From: Candidatus Kapaibacterium sp. | GTDB lineage: Bacteria; Bacteroidota; Ignavibacteria; Kapaibacteriales; UBA2268 | Length of the DNA stretch: 11,197 nucleotides | Direction: 5' to 3' | Assembly: GCA_027858275.1 (NCBI GenBank) | Contig: JAQIDA010000319.1 | Coordinates: forward strand, 1-11,197 | In this document: positions 6,074 to 11,197 of the stretch, one piece after another | How positions within the stretch are numbered: position 1 is the first letter of the stretch | Layout: every line of letters begins with the position of its first letter | Notes under the pieces: model-generated | Database searches by the model: none | What the model was told of the DNA's origin: nothing | Seen by the model: the letters and a program-made list of their open reading frames with translations, nothing else | Position numbers and translations under genes: made by a program

Positions 6074-7225
6074 CTATACTTGTCTTCTGATCGTCAGAAC
6101 TGACTTATACAGAGCTGAAATAATTAATGCTCCGAGGGCGAAGATGCCGGCGGAAATTGTCAGCTCGATTAGTGTCGGTGTGTAATCCACTACGTAGCCG
6201 AGAGGATTCGGAACGAGTCCTGCAATGATTAAGCCCATGCCCTTATCCATCCAAATTGACAGGAAGACTGCAATTGCGCCGAAACCGAGTATTTTCTCGT
6301 TTTTGCGAGTGTTAGGATTGATGAGAATATAGAGTGAAATCGCCGCGAGAACTGTTGAAGTCCACATCCACGGTACGAGTGAGGAATTGCCTTCCAAGCC
6401 AACATAGAGCAATTGGAAATGCTGCGTATGATGGTGCATTCCGCTGTAATAAGCGGTGAAAAATTCTAATGCGAGGAAGAATATATTGGCGAACATGGCA
6501 TAAGCGGCGATAACCGCTAATTTCTGAATCGCGTCTTTGCCTACATCGAATTTGCTGACTTTGCGAAGGACAAAGCATATTATTATTAATAATGCCGGAC
6601 CTGCCGCGAAAGCTGTCGCTAAGAATCGTGGCGCCATAATGGCGGACATCCAAAATGGTCTTGCAGCTAAACCGCAATACAAGAATGCCGTCACGGTGTG
6701 AATACTCACAGCCCAAGGTATTGATGTGTAAATCACAGGTTTGATCCATTTGGGAGGCTTTACGCCGTTCCTTTCGGCATTCAGCACTACTCGGCTGATG
6801 ACGATATTGAGAACCAAATAGCCCATCAATGAGACTGAATCCCAGAACATTGGTGAAGTAAGCTGCGGATGCAAGAACATATTGACAACTCTCAGAGGCT
6901 GTCCCATATCGACGAATACAAATGTCATACACATTATGACCGCGCCGATAGCGAGGAACTCGCCGAGAATCGTGATTTTTCCGAATTTTTTATAGTCGTG
7001 CAAATAATAGGGCAGCACGACCATCACGGCCGATGCCGCAACGCCGACAAAGAATGTCAGCTGCGAAATATAAAATGCCCAAGTAACGTCGCGCCCCATG
7101 CCCGTTACTCCCAAACCTACTTCGTATTGATGTAGATAGGCAAGAGTTCCTGCGCCGATAATCGAAGACAGGAAAATCATCCAAGCCCAATATTTTTTCC
7201 CGCCGGTAAATATCTTATCTAACAT
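6074..7225 (-). CDS. dsrP: DsrP, NrfD-family membrane subunit of DsrMKJOP
   Basis: This 383-aa protein has about ten hydrophobic membrane segments (near residues 15-33, 48-72, 85-105, 128-148, 165-185, 203-221, 236-258, 286-302, 311-336, 350-373). It shows the NrfD/PsrC family pattern, including FVDMGQPLRVVNMFLHPQLT (104-123) and a SPMFWDSVSL stretch. In the DsrMKJOP complex DsrP is the integral membrane partner of the periplasmic DsrO ferredoxin and is thought to exchange electrons with menaquinone without its own heme. It is the last gene of the operon, 33 nt after dsrO, with GAGAG just before its ATG, and is followed by a terminator. Length is normal for DsrP. The last 11 codons and the stop are duplicated at 5081-5116. 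Assignment to DsrP rather than another NrfD protein rests on the full operon order. Confidence 0.94.
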   Translation of the reverse strand: MLDKIFTGGKKYWAWMIFLSSIIGAGTLAYLHQYEVGLGVTGMGRDVTWAFYISQLTFFVGVAASAVMVVLPYYLHDYKKFGKITILGEFLAIGAVIMCMTFVFVDMGQPLRVVNMFLHPQLTSPMFWDSVSLMGYLVLNIVISRVVLNAERNGVKPPKWIKPVIYTSIPWAVSIHTVTAFLYCGLAARPFWMSAIMAPRFLATAFAAGPALLIIICFVLRKVSKFDVGKDAIQKLAVIAAYAMFANIFFLALEFFTAYYSGMHHHTQHFQLLYVGLEGNSSLVPWMWTSTVLAAISLYILINPNTRKNEKILGFGAIAVFLSIWMDKGMGLIIAGLVPNPLGYVVDYTPTLIELTISAGIFALGALIISALYKSVLTIRRQV

Positions 7226-7258
7226 AATTTTTCTCTCAATCTTGAATAATAAAATCTA

Positions 7259-8026
7259 TTAAATCAAATAGTAAACTTCGGGCTGAGTACTCAACTCGGG
7301 CTTACGTCTGATTGAATAATTTTCGCTTAAAATCTTGCGAATGTTTGATTTGTCGTCGTTCAAATCGCCGAAGACCATTGCTTCCGGTTCGTACATTTTG
7401 GAGGCTACAACGCAGGCGGGTTCTAATCCCTTGACTATGCGTTCGTCGCAGAATGTGCATTTCTCGACAACGCCTTTGGAGCGAGTCGGGAAATTAGCAG
7501 TGATGTTTTTGATTTTCGGTCTCGGGTCGCGCCAGTTGAAACTTCTTGATCCGTAGGGGCAAGCCGCCATGCAGTAACGACATCCTATACATCTGTGCCA
7601 GTCCATCATTACAACGCCGTCTTCGGCGCGTTTCCAAGTTGCCTTTGGCGGACAAACTCCTACGCAGGGAGGATTGTCACAATGATTGCACATTATGAGT
7701 ATCGGATTGTTTTGAATATTTTCGGGAATAAATTGGTTGTTCTGCTCTAAGAAAGCGTGTTCGAAAGGTTCGGGCCAAATCCATTTGACTTCTTCTTTCG
7801 CTCCTTCAATATCAGGAACATTGTGCATCGAATGACAAGCGTCAACACACTTATTCATCATCTCGGAGTTGCCCTCGAATTTTTTCAGATCAATGACCAT
7901 CGCCAAGCGTTTTCCGGTTTTGGACGCAAGTGCGTCCTTGCTCGCCAATACATTATATACAGGCTTACCTGCGAGTCCGAAGGCTGCGGCGAGTGCCGTT
8001 GCAGTTATAAAATCTCTTCTTTTCAT
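7259..8026 (-). CDS. dsrO: DsrO, periplasmic Tat-exported ferredoxin subunit of DsrMKJOP
   Basis: The product is a 255-aa ferredoxin-like protein of the NrfC/PsrB type. A twin-arginine signal MKRRDFITATALAAAFGLAG marks export in folded form. Cysteine motifs are C60-x3-C64, C113-x2-C116-x4-C121-x3-C125 (CNHCDNPPCVGVC), C146-x2-C149-x2-C152-x3-C156 (CIGCRYCMAAC) and C190-x2-C193 with C205. That makes 13 Cys rather than the 16 of a four-cluster protein; the last motif reads CVVAS instead of CxxxCP. Two complete cluster sets plus one or two partial ones are implied. DsrO passes electrons between DsrJ and DsrP. I place the start at 8026. A longer frame from 8047 would translate the AGGAGG ribosome site into protein and put seven extra residues before the Tat motif. 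It begins 1 nt after the dsrJ stop. Confidence 0.94.
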   Translation of the reverse strand: MKRRDFITATALAAAFGLAGKPVYNVLASKDALASKTGKRLAMVIDLKKFEGNSEMMNKCVDACHSMHNVPDIEGAKEEVKWIWPEPFEHAFLEQNNQFIPENIQNNPILIMCNHCDNPPCVGVCPPKATWKRAEDGVVMMDWHRCIGCRYCMAACPYGSRSFNWRDPRPKIKNITANFPTRSKGVVEKCTFCDERIVKGLEPACVVASKMYEPEAMVFGDLNDDKSNIRKILSENYSIRRKPELSTQPEVYYLI

Positions 8027-8027
8027 A

Positions 8028-8516
8028 CTATTTTTCCTCCTCAGCATTTATTTCAAGAGATTCTTGTATTGCCTTTTCTTCTTCTTTCAACGCGCATTCT
8101 TTGGCTGCTGCTTCCATAGCCGCTTCTTCATCAATTGTCATTGTCGGCTTATGATCGTCAGGGTCTACGTGGCAATCCCAGCAATAGGGATTAACTTCCA
8201 TGTAAGCATGGCAAACATTGCAGAATTCTTTTCTGCTTTCGTGACATTTCATACATGTGTGGCTCAGGCTCATTTCGACCTGTTCGCCGTTGATTTCTGT
8301 ATATCGAATATCTTCGCGTACAACTTTGTCGCGCCAAGTATTCAGAATGTCCATGTGATTGGCTCGCATTTCATCTTTAGGATAGAGGCATTCGCCTTCC
8401 GGGACGGTCATTTCGGGCATTCCCGATGTGTCGCCGCTCATATTTATCAGAAATGGTGAGCTAAAGATTAGTACAAAAACTATAATTCCGAGTACTACTT
8501 TTCCTGTGTTATACAT
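8028..8516 (-). CDS. dsrJ: DsrJ, triheme cytochrome c subunit of DsrMKJOP
   Basis: This 162-aa protein has one N-terminal membrane helix (about residues 6-25, probably an uncleaved anchor or signal). Three CxxCH heme sites follow: CMKCH (88-92), CNVCH (99-103) and CWDCH (112-116). C43 in PEGECLYPKDEMRANHM fits the conserved cysteine that serves as a distal ligand for one heme in characterised DsrJ (His/Cys ligation). DsrJ sits on the periplasmic side and handles electrons, possibly with a sulfur substrate. After the last heme there is a charged, Ala/Glu-rich tail of about 35 residues (128-162) with an extra C141, longer than I expect for the family. The gene overlaps dsrK by 8 nt and its ATG is preceded by AAGGAGGA (8525-8532). 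Its own 3' end carries the ribosome site of dsrO. Confidence 0.94.
   Translation of the reverse strand: MYNTGKVVLGIIVFVLIFSSPFLINMSGDTSGMPEMTVPEGECLYPKDEMRANHMDILNTWRDKVVREDIRYTEINGEQVEMSLSHTCMKCHESRKEFCNVCHAYMEVNPYCWDCHVDPDDHKPTMTIDEEAAMEAAAKECALKEEEKAIQESLEINAEEEK
8036..8041 (-). promoter_or_regulatory. Ribosome binding site deciding the dsrO start
   Basis: AGGAGG stands 9 nt before the ATG at 8026, inside the last codons of dsrJ (the EEE of its acidic tail). It fixes the dsrO start at 8026 rather than at the in-frame ATG at 8047, and implies translational coupling with dsrJ. Confidence 0.8.
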
Positions 8517-10128
8517 CTTCTTTGTCCTCCTTCCCGGGGAGAGGTTCGTTTCTTAAATCCGTAGGTCGGTCGTTTTCGCCTTCCATTATCAGGGCGTTGC
8601 CGACCATTTCGTGGATGCCACCGACTTCGCAGCCGGGAACCCAATAATCAAGCAGCGGAGGCAGAGTAGCTTTGTCAATAGCGCAGATACAGAGCAACAT
8701 ATTTACATCATTGTTGTCCACAACGTGTTTAACTGCGTTGGCTCTGGGGAAACCGCCTCTGAGACGCATTTCCATATTTTCTTCAGTACCCAAACCGGCA
8801 CCTGATCCGCAACAGAATGTCTGTTCTTTTATCGTATTGTCGGGCATTTCAACAAAGTTGTTTAGTGCTTTTTTGATGACATATCGCGGTTCCTCGAGCA
8901 AGCCCATGGCTCTTGCCGGGTTGCATGAATCGTGGAAAGTCGCGATAACATTGTCGTTTCTGCTCTTATCGAGTTTTAATTTGTTATGTCTCAGCAAATC
9001 CGCCGTAAATTCTGTTATATGAACCATTTTCGAGGATGCAGCATTATTGAATACTGTCCCGGTAATTGGTGATTTTGGCACTTCGAGGAAATCAGCGGGG
9101 CCGTTAAGAGTATCCATATATTGATGGATTACGCGCCACATATGCCCGCACTCGCCGCCGAGAATCCATTTTGTTTTCAGTCTCTTGGCTTCGGCGTAAA
9201 ACTTGCCGTTCAATGCTTTCATCAGATTGTGTGATACAAAAGAGCCAAAGTTGCCGCCTTCGGAAGCATAAGTGCTGAATGTATAATCAAGTCCGATTTC
9301 GTGGAATATCGCAAGATAACCAAGCAGAGTGAAATAGTGAGGTTCACCGAAATAATCAGCCGATGGAGTGATAAACAGAACTTCCGCACCTTTTTTATTA
9401 ATCGGCACTTCAACTTTTACACCTGTTATATCAAATAAATCGTCAGCGGCAAATTCTAAACTGTCAACAAACCCGTGAGGCTGGATACCAAGGTGATTGC
9501 CGGTACGATGACAGTTAGCGACCGGAGTCATAACCCAATCGATATTAACACCGATAAGATTCATAAGTTCGCGAGCGATAACCGTTATTTCCGCCGTGTC
9601 GATACCGTAAGGACAGAAAACTGAGCAGCGACGACACTGAGTACATTGGTAAAAATAGTAGAACCATTCTTTTAGGACGGGTACTGTAAGTTCGCGAGCA
9701 CCGACCATTTTGCCCATCAGTTTGCCTGCCAAAGTGAATTCCTTGCGATAGACAGCGCGAAGGAGTTCGGCACGCAGAACGGGCATATTCTTAGGATCGC
9801 CTGATCCTATGAAGAAGTGGCATTTATCAGCGCAAGCACCGCAACGGACACAAGTATCCATAAATAGTTGCAATGAGCGGAATTTGTGAAGTCGAACGCG
9901 CAAACCTTCGAGGATTATTTCTTTCCAATTTTCAGGAAGTTGCCAATCTTCGTCGTGCGATTGCCATTTGCGAGGATTCGGCTGTCCTATATACTCGATA
10001 CTTGGCTTAATAGCGGCGTAGTTATAAGTACCCTTGACAAAATCAGGCTTAGTATCCATCCATCCGGTTTTAGGCGGATTATAATCTATTGTTCCGGCAA
10101 GTTCTTCCGGGGTTCTTTTTTCTGACAT
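8509..10128 (-). CDS. dsrK: DsrK, HdrD-like cytoplasmic iron-sulfur subunit of DsrMKJOP
   Basis: DsrK is the catalytic cytoplasmic subunit, related to HdrD of heterodisulfide reductase, and is the expected partner of DsrC. The 539-aa product has two ferredoxin motifs: C93-x2-C96-x2-C99-x3-C103 and C162-x2-C165-x2-C168-x3-C172. The C-terminal half carries the CCG-type elements that bind the special active-site [4Fe-4S] cluster: GGECGHMWR with C327, HDSCNPARAMG with C402, the CCGSGAG pair C439-C440, and LLCICAID with C480 and C482. No signal peptide is present, as expected for a cytoplasmic protein. The gene starts in a TAATG overlap with the dsrM stop, with GGAGGA before it, so the two are probably translationally coupled. 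DsrM and DsrK together form the conserved core of the complex, equivalent to HdrE and HdrD. Confidence 0.97.
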   Translation of the reverse strand: MSEKRTPEELAGTIDYNPPKTGWMDTKPDFVKGTYNYAAIKPSIEYIGQPNPRKWQSHDEDWQLPENWKEIILEGLRVRLHKFRSLQLFMDTCVRCGACADKCHFFIGSGDPKNMPVLRAELLRAVYRKEFTLAGKLMGKMVGARELTVPVLKEWFYYFYQCTQCRRCSVFCPYGIDTAEITVIARELMNLIGVNIDWVMTPVANCHRTGNHLGIQPHGFVDSLEFAADDLFDITGVKVEVPINKKGAEVLFITPSADYFGEPHYFTLLGYLAIFHEIGLDYTFSTYASEGGNFGSFVSHNLMKALNGKFYAEAKRLKTKWILGGECGHMWRVIHQYMDTLNGPADFLEVPKSPITGTVFNNAASSKMVHITEFTADLLRHNKLKLDKSRNDNVIATFHDSCNPARAMGLLEEPRYVIKKALNNFVEMPDNTIKEQTFCCGSGAGLGTEENMEMRLRGGFPRANAVKHVVDNNDVNMLLCICAIDKATLPPLLDYWVPGCEVGGIHEMVGNALIMEGENDRPTDLRNEPLPGKEDKEDV

Positions 10129-11162
10129 TATTTTTTCTCCTCCTTAGCTTCGGGTTGTTTGTCCAGCGGTAAGCCACAGCCGTGCATCAGATCTCTGAAT
10201 TCGTCTTCGTATTCGGCATAAGTATGTGTATGAGTCGGGAACATTTCTTTATCGTCTTGCCATGGGTTGACGTGGCGTTTAGCGCGGTTGTCATTAGCCA
10301 TATTTCTGGTCGGGCTGAAAAACACTCCTGCCATATGAACCAGTTTGCTCATCGGTATATAGATCAGCAGAACGCAGATTGAAAAGAAATGAACATAGAA
10401 CCAAGCGTTGATTCCTTCCGCCGGCATAACCGGGCTGAAGTTCATTAATCCTACTGCGATTTCTTTGATACCGACTAAATCTGTTTTAACAAAGTAGCGC
10501 ATTGTGATGCCTGTTACAGCGATCAATATAAGAAGCAGTAAGGGGAAAAAGTCCGACGCGAGAGAAATATAACGCATTCTCGGACTGAATATCCTGCGTC
10601 CTAATAAAAACAGCAGACCGGCAAGCACTAATATATTAGTTAGATATAAGGAAGGCACGCCGATTTGAAAAAATCCGTCGAGGCTTTCCATTAACCAAAC
10701 AAATCCCGGTACCTGATCGGTCAGGAATCTGAAATGACGCAAAAAGATAATGAGGAATGACCAATGGAAAAGCAGACTGAAAAGCCAAAGCCAAATATTC
10801 TCTGCATAAGTGATCTTTGGACCGCCTTGAATATTGGTTCTTGTGTTTCTGAACAAAGATCTGAACAACAATACTTCAAGCAGCATTCTTCCGAGAACGC
10901 CAAGGCTTGAGCTCGGATTGTCCAACTTGTTAGGTTTGATGAAATCGAGAGACTTTTGCTGTCCGGCAGTGGTCGTAATTCGGAAAGGAACGGGTATTTT
11001 CGCCCATTTTACAATCCGGATTATCATGCCGACGATAAATACTCCGACGGCGAGGTAGGGAATATATATTCCGAACACTCCGCGTGCGGCGGGTACATAA
11101 GCGCCGATTAAGGCAATCCCGATCAGCAAGCCTGTCGCGATTAAGGAAACGAATAAGTTCAT
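10128..11162 (-). CDS. dsrM: DsrM, heme b membrane subunit of DsrMKJOP
   Basis: DsrM is a cytochrome b of the NarI/HdrE type that oxidises or reduces membrane quinone and passes electrons to DsrK on the cytoplasmic side. The 344-aa product has about six membrane helices (near residues 3-25, 33-50, 124-146, 170-188, 203-221, 254-274). Histidines placed for heme binding are H133 and H143 in LFHWSFLIIFLRHFRF, and H258 and H276 in the YVHFF to SKLVHMAGVFFSP stretch. A loop of about 65 residues separates helices two and three, and a polar C-terminal tail with HTHTYAEYEDEF lies in the cytoplasm. It is the first gene of the operon and overlaps dsrK by one base. ATG is supported by TGGAGTGA at 11169-11176. 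Only 35 bases upstream are in the window, so the operon promoter is probably outside it. Confidence 0.95.
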   Translation of the reverse strand: MNLFVSLIATGLLIGIALIGAYVPAARGVFGIYIPYLAVGVFIVGMIIRIVKWAKIPVPFRITTTAGQQKSLDFIKPNKLDNPSSSLGVLGRMLLEVLLFRSLFRNTRTNIQGGPKITYAENIWLWLFSLLFHWSFLIIFLRHFRFLTDQVPGFVWLMESLDGFFQIGVPSLYLTNILVLAGLLFLLGRRIFSPRMRYISLASDFFPLLLLILIAVTGITMRYFVKTDLVGIKEIAVGLMNFSPVMPAEGINAWFYVHFFSICVLLIYIPMSKLVHMAGVFFSPTRNMANDNRAKRHVNPWQDDKEMFPTHTHTYAEYEDEFRDLMHGCGLPLDKQPEAKEEKK

Positions 11163-11168
11163 AAAAAA

Positions 11169-11176
11169 TCACTCCA
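11169..11176 (-). promoter_or_regulatory. Ribosome binding site of dsrM
   Basis: TGGAGTGA lies upstream of the dsrM ATG with a 9-nt spacer between GGAG and ATG. It supports this ATG as the first codon of the operon. Confidence 0.7.
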
Positions 11177-11197
11177 AAATTGTGATATATATAATTG

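Noticed and set aside
5921..6103. Plus-strand open frame of about 60 codons after the lipoprotein promoter
   Set aside because: It starts with TTG without a ribosome site, crosses the C-tract and the terminator, and ends inside dsrP on the opposite strand.
8027..8047. Longer dsrO start at 8047
   Set aside because: It would translate the AGGAGG ribosome site as Arg-Arg and bury the Tat motif seven residues in; the ATG at 8026 has ideal spacing.
7869..8459. Plus-strand open frame of 196 codons opposite dsrJ and dsrO
   Set aside because: It is antisense to genes with three heme motifs and a Tat signal; the Phe/Cys-rich product is typical of a shadow frame.

Overview
The window looks like a chromosomal segment from a moderately AT-rich member of the FCB group (Bacteroidota, Ignavibacteriota, Kapabacteria or Chlorobiota lineages). 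This rests on three things: a Bacteroidota-style lipoprotein of the DUF6252 type, a candidate promoter of the Bacteroidota form (TTG, 20 nt, TAnnTTTG), and the character of the housekeeping genes. The placement is an inference from sequence character only. No rRNA or tRNA gene, CRISPR array, transposase or integrase was seen.

Layout. Plus strand, left half: the 3' part of smc (chromosome condensation, cut by the window edge), an unrecognised exported protein of 190 aa closed by an intrinsic terminator, purN (purine synthesis), a 228-bp spacer packed with small hairpins, and dinB (DNA polymerase IV). The dinB N-terminus is encoded but lacks a standard start codon. The middle (about 4946-6073) is the convergent zone. 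It holds a MITE-like inverted repeat, a 36-bp displaced copy of the end of dsrP, a lipoprotein gene on the minus strand with its own promoter candidate, a 10-C homopolymer and a terminator facing both ways.

Minus strand, right half: a complete dsrM-dsrK-dsrJ-dsrO-dsrP operon read right to left. Gene junctions overlap or are very short and each has a Shine-Dalgarno sequence. The five products form the DsrMKJOP membrane complex: two quinone-interacting membrane subunits (DsrM with heme b, DsrP of the NrfD family), a periplasmic triheme cytochrome (DsrJ), a periplasmic Tat-exported ferredoxin (DsrO) and a cytoplasmic HdrD-like iron-sulfur subunit (DsrK). In known sulfate reducers and sulfur oxidisers this complex links the quinone pool and periplasm to the DsrC trisulfide/thiol couple. 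The organism is therefore expected to carry out dissimilatory sulfur metabolism, but dsrAB and dsrC are not in the window and the direction (reductive or oxidative) cannot be read from it.

The most unusual structure is the segment bracketed by the true dsrP 3' end and its displaced copy. It is a self-contained package (terminator, promoter, lipoprotein gene) sitting exactly at a gene 3' end, which resembles insertion at a gene terminus without a visible recombinase.
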